This document shows, one piece after another, positions 1-8,083 of a stretch of DNA of 59,862 nucleotides (position 1 is its first letter; every line of letters begins with the position of its first letter). The notes under the pieces are model-generated. The model did no database searches and was not told the origin of the DNA. It worked only from the letters and a program-made list of their open reading frames with translations. This DNA comes from Porticoccaceae bacterium (lineage in GTDB: Bacteria > Pseudomonadota > Gammaproteobacteria > Pseudomonadales > Porticoccaceae): the NCBI GenBank assembly GCA_029254005.1, contig JAQWYJ010000018.1, positions 1-59,862 on the forward strand, read 5' to 3'. The translations under genes and the position numbers were made by a program.

Positions 1-999
1 GGTCACTAGTCGGACGTATGTCTGGTCTTCGGTTAACACAGTGCCAGGAGGCGAAGTACTCTCATACCAGTCATAAAATTCTGCCCCGGCCTCGCGCAAG
101 TACTGTGCGAGGGCCTTGGGCATTATCACGAAAAGCTCATTTGATTGCACCGGCCATGCCAGTTTGACGCCGTCATAAGAGCATATTTGTGTGGCTAACG
201 CTATGGCCTGACTGTTGGCATGCTGGGCTAAGTCAAGCCAATGGTTGTCTTTTAGCCAGCCGACCATTTGCGCGCCAAACAGTCGCCCCTTGGAGAGCAG
301 ATGGCCGCTGCGCTTGCGTCGGTCAGAAAATGTCTCGGCTAAGTCTCGATTAAAAAATACTACTGCTTCAGCGCACAACGCACCACATTTAGTGGCGCCG
401 AGGCACAGCACATCGATTCCCGCCTTCCAGGTTAATTCCGCCGGTGTGCAACCTACGCTTGCCACTGCATTGGCAAAGCGCGCGCCGTCCATGTGAACTT
501 TTAGGTTGTGATGTTTAGCAATGCCACTGAGTATGGCGATTTCTTCTGGGGTGTAGACCAGGCCGGCCTCACTCGCTTGGGTGATACTGAGCGCCTTGGC
601 CTTAACATTATGGGGGTAATCAGTACCCATAAAGTCAAAATAATGGTTGAGGTGCTCTGGGCTAATTTTGCCCTCACCTTGAGACACGGGCAACATGCGC
701 GCACCCCCAGTGAAAAACTCCGGTGCGGTGGACTCGTCTAATATAATGTGCGAGCTGTTGTGACAGAGAATGCCTTCCCACGGTTGAACCATGCAGGACA
801 GCGACAACGAATTGGCCGCCGTGCCGGTAGCGACAAAATAAGCGTCGAGATCACATTCGAATAAGGTGTTCAACGCCTCTATGGCACGATGTGTCCAGCG
901 ATCGTCGCCATAGCCATGGGTGAATTCATTGTTGGCCTGAGCCAACACGTCTAAAACCTGAGGGGATGCGCCAGTCTGATTGTCACTGCCAAAATACAT
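1..999 (-). CDS. ltaE: Low-specificity L-threonine aldolase, 3' end cut by window edge
   Basis: PLP-dependent enzyme that cleaves L-threonine or L-allo-threonine to glycine and acetaldehyde in the cytoplasm. The minus-strand frame is open from an ATG at 999 to base 1 (333 codons) and begins MYFGSDNQTGASP. The family signature HMDGARFANA lies at about residues 169-178, and the Schiff-base lysine is probably K204 in LCLGATKCG. Related aldolases are about 345 residues long, so only a short C-terminal tail should be missing. It runs in the same direction as the photolyase gene upstream, 28 bases away, so the two may be co-transcribed. The fold and active-site motifs are clear. Stereospecificity (L-threonine or L-allo-threonine) cannot be read from the sequence. 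Confidence 0.9.
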   Translation of the reverse strand, partial: MYFGSDNQTGASPQVLDVLAQANNEFTHGYGDDRWTHRAIEALNTLFECDLDAYFVATGTAANSLSLSCMVQPWEGILCHNSSHIILDESTAPEFFTGGARMLPVSQGEGKISPEHLNHYFDFMGTDYPHNVKAKALSITQASEAGLVYTPEEIAILSGIAKHHNLKVHMDGARFANAVASVGCTPAELTWKAGIDVLCLGATKCGALCAEAVVFFNRDLAETFSDRRKRSGHLLSKGRLFGAQMVGWLKDNHWLDLAQHANSQAIALATQICSYDGVKLAWPVQSNELFVIMPKALAQYLREAGAEFYDWYESTSPPGTVLTEDQTYVRLVT

Positions 1000-1027
1000 G
1001 GTGTTGCTCCGCTAAAAATAAACTGCA

Positions 1028-2452
1028 TCAATTCTCTGCGGGTTGAATTTTAGTCACCGCAAAGGCAGCCAATGCACGCTCTCTAGATTCTTTAATGTCC
1101 ACTATGGGAGCTGGATAATTAATCCCAATGTCAACGCCAGCACTGGCCAACACCTCTGCTGGGGCCAACCAGGGGGCATGAATATATTTGTCCGGCATAG
1201 TAGCAAGCTCGGGCACATAACGGCGAATATAATTGCCCTGCTTATCGAACTTTTCGCTTTGAGTGATGGGATTGAAAATTCTGAAGAAAGGCGCTGCGTC
1301 TGCACCACAGCCAGCAATCCACTGCCAACCAGCGCTGTTGCTGGCAAGGTCTGCATCCACCAAGCAGTCCCAGAACCAAGCTTCACCCTGGTGCCAGTGA
1401 ATAAGTAAGTTTTTCACTAGAAAAGATCCCACCACCATGCGCACCCGATTGTGCATGTAACCAGTGGTGTAGAGCTCACGCATACCGGCATCCACCAGTG
1501 GATAGCCGGTTTTGCCACGCTGCCACGCTTTTAAATCTGCGTCGGTATTCTCTGCCCAAGGAAAAAGGTCAAAGCGCGCCTGCAGATTGTCTGTGGGCAG
1601 TTTAGGAAAATGATATAACAAATAATACGAGAATTCGCGCCATCCCAGCTCGCTCATAAAGGTATCTAGGCTCTGCTCGTTAGTAATAAAAGCGCCCGCC
1701 TCTGCAGCGCGATGCCACGCCGTATTGGGTGATAGTTGGCCAAAGTGTAAATAGGGCGACAAACGCGACACATTTTGCTTGTCGGGGAAATTCCGCCCCT
1801 CCCGATAATCTTGTAGCTCGTCCATAACAAATTCGTCAAGACGTTCTTGGGCAGCGGCCTCGCTGACAGTCCAGCGCGCTCGCATCTGCTCATCCCAATT
1901 GATCTTCGGCAGTAAATTTAGGCCCTGTAAAGATAGTGACTGCCTACTATTTTTTGCTATTTGAATATTTTTGGGCACTGGCATTGGTTGTCTGGGCGTC
2001 ACAGATACTAAGCACCCTCGACGGTAATATGGAGTAAACACCTTATAGGGCGTACCGTCTTTTTTGAGCACTTGCCAAGGCTCCCATAGAAGCGAGCCAT
2101 TAAAACTTTCAACTACAAGACCGTCGCACTTAAGCGCTGTTTTAATAGCGGCATCGCGGGCAATACGCCAAGGTTCATAACAGCGATTCCAAGTAATTGC
2201 GGAGGCATCAGTTTGCACTGCTAGATCACGCAGTATGGTTAGCGCATCGCCTTGGAAAAGCTGTAAGCTGCCTCTAAGACTGTTGGTTAAGTCCTCTAAT
2301 GCCTGATGTAACCACCAGCGACTGGCACCGCCCATTTTCCAGCCATCAGCGCCTTCATCATCAAGAATATAAACAGGAATAATATCGCCACGCTCACAAG
2401 CAGCACAAAGTGCTGGATTGTCAGTAAGCCTAAGGTCTTGACGAAACCACAT
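1028..2452 (-). CDS. phrB: Deoxyribodipyrimidine photolyase (class I CPD photolyase family)
   Basis: Light-driven flavoenzyme that splits cyclobutane pyrimidine dimers in DNA. The 474-residue product has the N-terminal antenna domain (WFRQDLRLTDNPAL) and a C-terminal FAD domain with typical blocks: LGWREFSYYLL, GYPLVDAGMRELYTTGYMHNR and NSAGWQWIAGCGADAAPFFR. Family members are usually 450-490 residues. The start is uncertain. The frame stays open upstream of the ATG at 2452 and encodes RPTI just before MWFRQ, which fits the first beta strand of the family. No ATG, GTG or TTG exists there before the in-frame TAG at 2513-2515. The gene is divergent from purD. The photolyase call is very safe. 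CPD versus other cryptochrome-family activity is inferred from overall similarity. Confidence 0.95.
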   Translation of the reverse strand: MWFRQDLRLTDNPALCAACERGDIIPVYILDDEGADGWKMGGASRWWLHQALEDLTNSLRGSLQLFQGDALTILRDLAVQTDASAITWNRCYEPWRIARDAAIKTALKCDGLVVESFNGSLLWEPWQVLKKDGTPYKVFTPYYRRGCLVSVTPRQPMPVPKNIQIAKNSRQSLSLQGLNLLPKINWDEQMRARWTVSEAAAQERLDEFVMDELQDYREGRNFPDKQNVSRLSPYLHFGQLSPNTAWHRAAEAGAFITNEQSLDTFMSELGWREFSYYLLYHFPKLPTDNLQARFDLFPWAENTDADLKAWQRGKTGYPLVDAGMRELYTTGYMHNRVRMVVGSFLVKNLLIHWHQGEAWFWDCLVDADLASNSAGWQWIAGCGADAAPFFRIFNPITQSEKFDKQGNYIRRYVPELATMPDKYIHAPWLAPAEVLASAGVDIGINYPAPIVDIKESRERALAAFAVTKIQPAEN

Positions 2453-2606
2453 GATTGTTGGCCGAGTGTTCTGTTGTAAATCAACGATAAGAATTATTCC
2501 TTTATGTTTATACTATGAAAGCAAAAAGTTACGCTGCAATCCTGTATTTAGATTAGCAATATTAGTAATACACTGCCACAAATTATGTAATCCTAATCTC
2601 ACAGTC

Positions 2607-2615
2607 TGTTATAAT
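2607..2615 (+). promoter_or_regulatory. Extended -10 promoter for purD
   Basis: A consensus extended -10 element, TG-T-TATAAT, occupies 2607-2615. No good -35 is visible, as is common for extended -10 promoters. Transcription would begin near 2622, giving a leader of about 25 bases before the purD ATG at 2648. A 7-bp inverted repeat (AGATTAG at 2550-2556, CTAATCT at 2593-2599) lies upstream in the phr/purD divergent spacer and could be a regulator site. That role is only a guess. Confidence 0.6.
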
Positions 2616-2647
2616 TTTGAGCTTACTTTTTGCTTGGAAATGAAACA

Positions 2648-3940
2648 ATGAATGTTTTGGTTATTGGCTCTGGTGGACGCGAACACGCACTGGCTTGGAA
2701 GGCGGCTCAGTCTCCAAGCGTAGACACTGTTTTTGTAGCCCCCGGCAATGCGGGCACTGCCATGGAATCCAAACTAAAAAATGTCGTTATCTCAGTGAGT
2801 GATTTTAGTGCTTTAGCAGATTTTGCCCAAAGCACTAACGTTAAACTAACCATCGTAGGTCCTGAACAGCCCTTGGTCGATGGAATTGTTGATTACTTTC
2901 AGGCTCGTGGATTAGCTATTTTTGGTCCATCTGCTGGTGCCGCTCAACTTGAGGGTTCAAAAGCCTTTACGAAAGACTTTCTTGAGCGCCAAAAAATACC
3001 TACTGCTGCCTATGGTAATTTTACCGAAGTTGATGCGGCTCTAAACTATTTGCATCAGGTTGGTGCCCCTATTGTAATTAAAGCCGATGGTTTGGCCGCC
3101 GGCAAAGGCGTAATTGTAGCTATGACTATGACTGAGGCTGAAAATGCTGTGTGCGATATGCTTGCCGGAAACACCTTCGGTGATGCCGGAAGTCGTGTAG
3201 TAATTGAAGAATTTTTAGACGGTGAAGAAGCCAGCTTTATTGTTATGGTAGATGGTAAAAACGTATTGCCCATGGCAACTAGCCAAGACCACAAGCGTGC
3301 CGGCAATGGTGATACTGGACCAAATACCGGCGGCATGGGCGCTTATTCTCCAGCTCCAGTGGTAGATGAGACTATTTATCAACGCATTATGGACGAAGTC
3401 ATTTACCCTACAGTGAGGGGTATGGCAGCTGAGGGTAATGAGTACTCTGGCTTTTTGTATGCCGGCCTGATGATAATGCCTGATGGCACACCTAAGGTAA
3501 TTGAATACAACTGTCGCTTTGGTGACCCAGAAACTCAACCTATATTACTGCGGTTACAATCTGACTTAGTGTCTCATTGCCTATCTGCCATAGAAGGAAC
3601 ACTTGATCAACAAACCGCTAAGTGGGATCCAAGACCAGCCATTGGAGTGGTAATGGCCGCCGGTGGTTACCCAGGCAGCTATCGCGCAGGCGATATTATC
3701 TCGGGACTGACAGAACTGGAATACAGTGCTGGGGCGAAGGTATTTCACGCTGGCACTGCCTTAAATGATAACAACACTGTAACTAGCGGCGGTCGTGTTC
3801 TCTGTGCCACGGCGATGGGTGACTCAGTATTTGATGCCCAGCAGCGAGCCTATTCGTTGGCTTCTAAAATACACTGGGACGATGTTTATTTGCGACAAGA
3901 CATTGGCTGGCGAGCAATTAAAAGAGAACAAAAAGTCTAG
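2648..3940 (+). CDS. purD: Phosphoribosylamine--glycine ligase (GAR synthetase)
   Basis: Catalyses the second step of purine synthesis: 5-phosphoribosylamine + glycine + ATP gives GAR. With the ATG at 2648 the product has 430 residues, the normal length (about 429 in E. coli). An in-frame start 18 bases upstream would add six residues before the conserved MNVLVIGSGGREHA, so 2648 is preferred. Seen in order: GSGGREHA (7-14), GPEQPLVDG (71-79), ATP-grasp loop KADGLAAGKG (145-154), the glycine-rich block GDTGPNTGGMG and the NCRFGDPETQ motif. purH, its usual operon partner, is not next to it. The gene stands alone behind its own promoter. Confidence 0.98.
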   Translation: MNVLVIGSGGREHALAWKAAQSPSVDTVFVAPGNAGTAMESKLKNVVISVSDFSALADFAQSTNVKLTIVGPEQPLVDGIVDYFQARGLAIFGPSAGAAQLEGSKAFTKDFLERQKIPTAAYGNFTEVDAALNYLHQVGAPIVIKADGLAAGKGVIVAMTMTEAENAVCDMLAGNTFGDAGSRVVIEEFLDGEEASFIVMVDGKNVLPMATSQDHKRAGNGDTGPNTGGMGAYSPAPVVDETIYQRIMDEVIYPTVRGMAAEGNEYSGFLYAGLMIMPDGTPKVIEYNCRFGDPETQPILLRLQSDLVSHCLSAIEGTLDQQTAKWDPRPAIGVVMAAGGYPGSYRAGDIISGLTELEYSAGAKVFHAGTALNDNNTVTSGGRVLCATAMGDSVFDAQQRAYSLASKIHWDDVYLRQDIGWRAIKREQKV

Positions 3941-4581
3941 ATAGTTACCGGTATTGGAGAATAGTAGCTGCAAATCGTCTGGGGCATCATCAAACACATT
4001 TGGTTTCTCGAGGTCTGTCGCTTTCACCGTGTACCACGGTGGTGGTCTGGAGTACTGTGCATGTCAACTTTGGTCGGTTCAACACTAATCAAAGCCGGCC
4101 GCCGTCTATCTGCAATTTGTTTGCGCTGATTGCTGATTGCCCTTTGCAGTTTTAGACTCCTAACTAAGCCCGTTTTGAGGCAGTCTATTGTTGTGTCTTT
4201 TCCGATACTCTGCGGATTTATTAGCACTGTGATCACTTACCTCTAAGCTTTTAGCTGTATTTCAGTACACCAGAAATTTAGACCCCTTTATTTAGCTGAA
4301 TCTGGATCTACTCTTTATCCTTCCTATCAATTGGTTACTCGATGCTAGCTACCTCTATTTGGTGCACAAACCTAAAGCATCCCCAGTGTTGGATTTAGTC
4401 AGGCCCTTATCAATTTACCTCGTTATAACCACAGCAGTGGTAATGTTATTTTTTACATTGTGCTATTGCCGTTTTTCTTCGCTAGAAAACTGCATAGCAA
4501 GCAAGGTACAATCACAGCCTGACGTAAATTGTTTGAGTAGGTCAGTAAAAAGCACAAAAAAAAGTAAGGAGTGAGTAAGAT
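3941..4581. other. Long spacer between purD and coq7; no convincing gene
   Basis: This 641-base stretch has no recognisable gene. It contains a small hairpin at 4025-4041 (CACCGTG-TAC-CACGGTG) with no T tract, so it is not a clear terminator. A 71-codon plus-strand frame at 4359-4574 (TTG or GTG start) encodes one hydrophobic segment and ends eight bases before coq7. It has no Shine-Dalgarno sequence and no family resemblance I recognise, so I do not call it a gene. The coq7 ribosome site (AAGGAG) lies inside the end of this frame. Confidence 0.5.
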
Positions 4582-5226
4582 ATGTCGAGCCGACAACTAT
4601 CCCTGATAGATAAATTTATAGGTCAACTAGATCACGGTATCCGCACTGTGCTATCCGATGCCCCTTTGCCTGGTAGGGTATCTCCAGCTCTGAGCATCGA
4701 AGATCAAGCACTCAATGAAACCGAACGATCCCATGCTCTTGGACTGATGCGTGTTAATCACACAGGTGAGGTATGTGCTCAAGCTCTCTATCAAGGACAA
4801 GCGCTTACCGCTAAGTTACCTGATGTTCGCGAGCAGATGAAAGAGGCTGCGACTGAAGAAATTGATCATTTGTCTTGGTGCGAAGATAGAATAAAGGATC
4901 TTGGCGGCCGTACCAGCGTATTTAATCCTATTTTTTATGCTATGTCGTTTAGTATTGGTGCAGGAGCAGGTATTGTTAGTGACAAGTTAAGCTTAGGATT
5001 TGTAGCTGCTACTGAAGATCAAGTTTGTGCTCACTTAAAAACTCATCTGGATCAGCTGCCAGAAACGGACTGCAAGAGTCGTGCTGTGGTAAAGGAGATG
5101 CTAGCGGACGAAGAGCGTCATGCCCAAGCTGCATTGGCGGCGGGAGGCTACAAATTTCCAACCCCAGTTAAACGAGCCATGACGCTGATTTCCTCTGTTA
5201 TGACTAAAGGTAGCTATAAATTTTAA
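4582..5226 (+). CDS. coq7: 2-nonaprenyl-3-methyl-6-methoxy-1,4-benzoquinol hydroxylase Coq7
   Basis: Di-iron monooxygenase that performs the C6 hydroxylation of the ubiquinone ring, in place of UbiF in many gammaproteobacteria. The 214-residue product shows the complete carboxylate-bridged di-iron ligand set of the family: E63 (MRVNHTGEVCAQ), E93-x-x-H96 (EEIDH), E145 (ATEDQ) and E177-x-x-H180 (EERH). A strong AAGGAG lies about 10 bases upstream of the ATG. Its place a few genes from crp and trpC matches the Pseudomonas order. ubiD lies at 32.6 kb, so two ubiquinone genes are in this window. Membrane association is expected from the family. Confidence 0.96.
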   Translation: MSSRQLSLIDKFIGQLDHGIRTVLSDAPLPGRVSPALSIEDQALNETERSHALGLMRVNHTGEVCAQALYQGQALTAKLPDVREQMKEAATEEIDHLSWCEDRIKDLGGRTSVFNPIFYAMSFSIGAGAGIVSDKLSLGFVAATEDQVCAHLKTHLDQLPETDCKSRAVVKEMLADEERHAQAALAAGGYKFPTPVKRAMTLISSVMTKGSYKF

Positions 5227-5301
5227 TACTCATGTAGGCCCATTATTTAGTGAGTCTGTTCATCACAGTAATAGTAAATGCCAGAGGTGGTTTTGTAGAT
5301 C

Positions 5302-5601
5302 ATGAAATTAAACCGAATTGCTTTCGCATGTACTACAATTTTATTATCAAGCTTTGGTGTATTTAAAAGTGCTGAATTTAGCAACACCGCTATTAAACAT
5401 TTCGACATCCATAATGGTCTACCCATGCAATCTTCTTTTATGCACACACTATCGGTGGGGCCTTTGGGAAAAGCAACTATTGAAAAGATCGTTACAACGG
5501 GAAAGAACACCCGAATCATCCAAAATTTAAATAAAAATAACATCAATAGCGGCAGCGAAAAAAAATGTAATTCCACGTCCACTAGTAATGAAAAATGCTG
5601 A
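5302..5601 (+). CDS. Hypothetical small secreted protein (99 aa)
   Basis: The 99-residue product has a plausible Sec signal peptide (MKLNRIAFACTTILLSSFGVFKSA; cleavage possible near residues 23-25). A low-complexity Asn/Ser/Lys-rich tail with a CNSTSTSNEKC end follows. A GAGGTGG element sits about 11 bases upstream of the ATG, a little far but usable. No domain is recognised. It lies between coq7 and the glycosyltransferase gene, in the same direction as both. It may be a real periplasmic peptide or a chance open frame. Overlapping frames of similar size exist, which lowers confidence. Confidence 0.4.
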   Translation: MKLNRIAFACTTILLSSFGVFKSAEFSNTAIKHFDIHNGLPMQSSFMHTLSVGPLGKATIEKIVTTGKNTRIIQNLNKNNINSGSEKKCNSTSTSNEKC

Positions 5602-5675
5602 GCTATTGTTGCGTTTTAAATAACGCCTACCAACGGTATTAAAGATATTAGGTGCTGCACCCCAGGAGATATTGT

Positions 5676-6776
5676 GTGAAAAAAGATGATATTAAACTCG
5701 CCTTGATGTCGTTTATTGCCTTCTTAACATACGGTATTGCCGGTGTAAGCACTATTTTATTGATGAAACTCTTATCCTACTTTAGCCTTGGCCGAGATCT
5801 TGCGTCCTCTCATGGTATTAGTCTGTCTGATTCCTCACGATTAGGTGGCTTAGCCATTACCATTGTTGTTGGTTGCTATCTTTTAGGTATGTTACTGCTC
5901 ACACCCTATGTTCCTGGGGCGCTTAGATCCGACCAAAACTTCTACCTTTGGCTGGCGGTGGCAGTCTGCGCAGGTCTTGGTTTGGCTGAAGATATAAAAG
6001 CTGATTTCTTGACACCGGTACTCAGATTGGCATGCAAATTTCTGGTGTTTGGTGTTCTATTATTTTGTTGGCCAAACTTTGTACCTACTGAAATCGGTGT
6101 ACCGGGTATAGATGCACTTTTAAGTATTCCCTTAATTGCATGGACAGTAGTCACGATCTTCTGTGTTGGTTTTATAAATGCCTTTAATATGGCTGATGGG
6201 GCAAATGGTTTAATCCCAGGGATTTGTGTTGCCGCTTTTACTATTTTCTTTTTGGAGTATGGTCGGCCGACTGAGGGGCTATTTTTGTTTGCCTGTACGA
6301 TGTTTCTAATTTTCAATCTTATTTCTGGTTGGTTTTTCCTTGGCGATATGGGAAGCTATGGAATTGGCGCTATTATCCTTTGCTATGGCCTCAATGGTGT
6401 TGCAGTTGGCGACTTTTCTGCAGCCTTTATGGCGACGCTACTTGCCTATCCCTGCTTAGATTTTGTCGTCAGCATTGTCCGGCGGTTACGTTTAGGACGT
6501 TCGCCTTTTTCTGCAGATAATGATCATCTGCACAACAGGCTGCATTGGCAAATTAAACAGCTAGTAAAATCAAAAGTCCTAGCGAATTCTTTAACAGGCC
6601 TTATCATTAGTGGCTGCAGCGCTGGATTAACCCTTTATGCCTACAGCCTGAACTGGTTGCCTATCACTAGCAATCAGTGGATTTTTCTGTTTATTATTGA
6701 AGTTATTCTGTATGGCGTGGGCTTTAAACTAACCCAACAAGATAGAGAAACAACCCAGTATTCTGAGCCTGTCTAA
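5676..6776 (+). CDS. MraY/WecA-family polyprenyl-phosphate glycosyl-1-phosphate transferase
   Basis: Integral membrane enzyme of glycosyltransferase family 4, which moves a sugar-1-phosphate from a UDP-sugar to undecaprenyl phosphate to start O-antigen, exopolysaccharide or enterobacterial common antigen synthesis. The GTG at 5676 is chosen because CAGGAG lies 7 bases upstream. An earlier in-frame GTG at 5652 lacks such a site. The product has 366 residues and about 10 membrane segments. Family motifs are present: SRLGGLAI, GLAEDIKAD, NAFNMADGANGL, LGDMGSYGIG and the late DNDHLHNRL (HxHxR-type motif). No other polysaccharide genes are nearby, so the sugar and the pathway are unknown. It is not MraY itself, since no mur/mra cluster surrounds it. 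Confidence 0.88.
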   Translation: MKKDDIKLALMSFIAFLTYGIAGVSTILLMKLLSYFSLGRDLASSHGISLSDSSRLGGLAITIVVGCYLLGMLLLTPYVPGALRSDQNFYLWLAVAVCAGLGLAEDIKADFLTPVLRLACKFLVFGVLLFCWPNFVPTEIGVPGIDALLSIPLIAWTVVTIFCVGFINAFNMADGANGLIPGICVAAFTIFFLEYGRPTEGLFLFACTMFLIFNLISGWFFLGDMGSYGIGAIILCYGLNGVAVGDFSAAFMATLLAYPCLDFVVSIVRRLRLGRSPFSADNDHLHNRLHWQIKQLVKSKVLANSLTGLIISGCSAGLTLYAYSLNWLPITSNQWIFLFIIEVILYGVGFKLTQQDRETTQYSEPV

Positions 6777-6835
6777 CGAGCCAAATGGGCAGCGGTAAAC
6801 CTGATAAAAACTCGTATGTTACAACCTAGATCACA

Positions 6836-7789
6836 CTACTTCTTCCGTGCTTCTTGCTGTTCTACCAACGCTATAATTTTGCTCACGAGCCACTGATGAA
6901 TTGGAGATCCCTTGGTGCGCTGATGCTGAAGTAGAACCAAACTAATACTGTTTTCGTGGGGCAATTCATCGGGAAAAGGAATACTGTCAATCCGATGCAT
7001 AGACAAATCGTTAATTAAGCCTTTTTGTGTCGCCACCATGAGACAGTCACTACCACACACGGTTTCCATCGCCGTCATTAGCTGATTTGTCACCAACGCT
7101 TTTTCTCGTTTTAGACCCAACTCGCGCAGTGTTCTGTCAAAGCGAGCATCATTACGAGCACTCACTCGCTTTGATATCAAAAGATAATACTGCACAAAGG
7201 GGTAAGCTAATAGATCGATCAAACTTACATCCTTTTTAGTTGCTAGTGGGTGCCCATGTCTCATCCAGATAGATGGACTATAAGTAGCAAGCGATGTTGA
7301 GGTAATGTCCTCTGAAAGTGTTCGCTCTATGTCAATAGCAAAATCCAATGAACCCTCTGCTAAGTCGCCGCTAACTGACTCTATACCGCTAGAAACAGAA
7401 AGTACTAACCCAGGTGCTGCTTTTGTAACGACACGTGTTAGTTCAGAGACCAAAGAAATAGCGACAAATTCTGGAACTGCAATAGAGATTTCACCGGTGT
7501 ACGTTGCTGGATCAAACTCTCCCTCACTAACCATCTCTAGAATTCCATCAAGTAATTGCGGCAAGCGCGACTGCAAGTTTCGTGCTTTAGGCGTAGGAAC
7601 TAGCTCATTGCCCGTGCGAGTGAACAGTGGATCATCCAATTGATATCGAAGTCGCTGAAGAACTCTACTCATGGCTGGCTGGCTAATAAAGAGGCGCTCA
7701 GCAGCACGAGTAACACTTTTTTCTTCCAACAAAGCTTGCAAAGATACCAGTAAATTTAGATCCAAACGGCTAAGTTTCTGTAAGTTCAT
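6836..7789 (-). CDS. LysR-family transcriptional regulator
   Basis: The 317-residue product has the N-terminal LysR winged helix at about residues 10-65 (LDLNLLVSLQALLEEKSVTRAAERLFISQPAMSRVL... region) and a periplasmic-binding-like effector domain from about residue 90. The NahR/LinR-like opening LSRLDLNLL suggests the subgroup that often controls aromatic or nodulation genes, but the effector is unknown. It is divergent from a probable small RNA whose promoter starts about 85 bases away. A 9-bp inverted repeat (TTCCAATGC at 7797-7805, GCATTGGAA at 7842-7850) lies just upstream of the start and is a good candidate for its own binding region. LysR proteins typically control themselves and a divergent transcript, here the sRNA. 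Confidence 0.92.
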   Translation of the reverse strand: MNLQKLSRLDLNLLVSLQALLEEKSVTRAAERLFISQPAMSRVLQRLRYQLDDPLFTRTGNELVPTPKARNLQSRLPQLLDGILEMVSEGEFDPATYTGEISIAVPEFVAISLVSELTRVVTKAAPGLVLSVSSGIESVSGDLAEGSLDFAIDIERTLSEDITSTSLATYSPSIWMRHGHPLATKKDVSLIDLLAYPFVQYYLLISKRVSARNDARFDRTLRELGLKREKALVTNQLMTAMETVCGSDCLMVATQKGLINDLSMHRIDSIPFPDELPHENSISLVLLQHQRTKGSPIHQWLVSKIIALVEQQEARKK

Positions 7790-7796
7790 AAAATAG

Positions 7797-7850
7797 TTCC
7801 AATGCGTTATATCAAAATAGCATTTTTATTATGCAAAAAATGCATTGGAA
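7797..7850. promoter_or_regulatory. Inverted repeat in the LysR/sRNA divergent spacer
   Basis: TTCCAATGC (7797-7805) and GCATTGGAA (7842-7850) are exact reverse complements, separated by 36 AT-rich bases. The right arm is part of AAAAATGCATTGG, which carries the same AAATGCAT core found three times at 8053-8083. The repeat starts 7 bases upstream of the LysR start codon, so a bound dimer or tetramer would cover the LysR promoter and lie upstream of the sRNA -35 at 7873. Binding by the LysR protein is an inference from position. Confidence 0.45.
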
Positions 7851-7872
7851 TTATGTCACTGAAAACCGTAAA

Positions 7873-7900
7873 TTGAAACCATTGAGCAAGGTTGTAGAAT
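7873..7900 (+). promoter_or_regulatory. Promoter of the putative sRNA (TTGAAA-N16-TAGAAT)
   Basis: TTGAAA at 7873-7878 and TAGAAT at 7895-7900 are separated by 16 bases. Each differs from the sigma-70 consensus by one position. A start near 7907 is expected. The element points away from the LysR gene, and the first downstream structure is the strong terminator at 7993-8022. Confidence 0.55.
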
Positions 7901-7906
7901 AATCAC

Positions 7907-8022
7907 AATTTATAAGCAGTCTTCAACCTCGTTGCTCTCAAAGAATTCGCCCAGCGATCCAAACCCCTCTTAATCCTGCATAGGATTTTTCTAGGGACCT
8001 CCCAAGGAGGTCCCTTTTTTTT
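7907..8022 (+). ncRNA. Putative small RNA of about 116 nt between LysR and crp
   Basis: A near-consensus promoter (7873-7900) and a textbook intrinsic terminator (7993-8022) bracket about 116 bases with no credible reading frame. The only frame in the area, 23 codons from 7831, starts upstream of the predicted 5' end and lacks a ribosome site. The body has a short hairpin ATCCT-GCAT-AGGAT and an apparently unpaired C/U-rich stretch (AAACCCCTCTTAATCC) that could pair with purine-rich ribosome-binding sites. The terminator stem itself contains CCTCC. I do not recognise a known family: the repeated GGA loops of RsmY/Z and the CA motifs of CrcZ are absent. Its position beside a LysR gene suggests control by that protein. 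Confidence 0.5.
7993..8022 (+). terminator. Rho-independent terminator (plus strand)
   Basis: A 10-bp GC-rich stem (AGGGACCTCC / GGAGGTCCCT) with a CAA loop is followed directly by eight T residues (8015-8022). No long plus-strand gene reads into it: the nearest one upstream ends at 6776, with the opposing LysR gene between. It therefore marks the end of a short transcript that starts within the LysR-crp spacer. Confidence 0.9.
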
Positions 8023-8052
8023 AGATAAAAAAACCTCTTAAAGGTTATGCCG

Positions 8053-8083
8053 TAAATGCATGATATAAATGCATTAAATGCAT
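8053..8083 (+). repeat. Three TAAATGCAT boxes upstream of a microprotein gene
   Basis: TAAATGCAT occurs at 8053-8061, 8066-8074 and 8075-8083. The last two abut. Each contains the palindrome ATGCAT. They lie directly upstream of, and touching, the -35 of the promoter at 8083-8112, the usual place for an activator or repressor. The core recurs once in the LysR spacer (7837-7844). The regulator is unknown. LysR at 6836 is the nearest candidate. Confidence 0.5.

Noticed and set aside
215-741. Plus-strand frames of 93 and 77 codons within the threonine aldolase gene
   Set aside because: They lie opposite a well-conserved minus-strand enzyme and show no family features.
4025-4041. CACCGTG-TAC-CACGGTG as a purD terminator
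   Set aside because: Stem of 7 bp without a T tract, 85 bases after the stop codon; not sufficient for an intrinsic terminator.
4359-4574. 71-codon hydrophobic frame just before coq7
   Set aside because: Non-ATG start, no ribosome site, no recognisable family; likely a chance frame in AT-rich spacer DNA.
5247-5582. Minus-strand 111-codon frame opposite the small secreted protein
   Set aside because: No ribosome site or domain; the plus-strand frame has a signal peptide and fits the direction of its neighbours better.
7831-7902. 23-codon frame starting MQKMHW in the LysR-sRNA spacer
   Set aside because: No ribosome site and it begins upstream of the predicted sRNA start.
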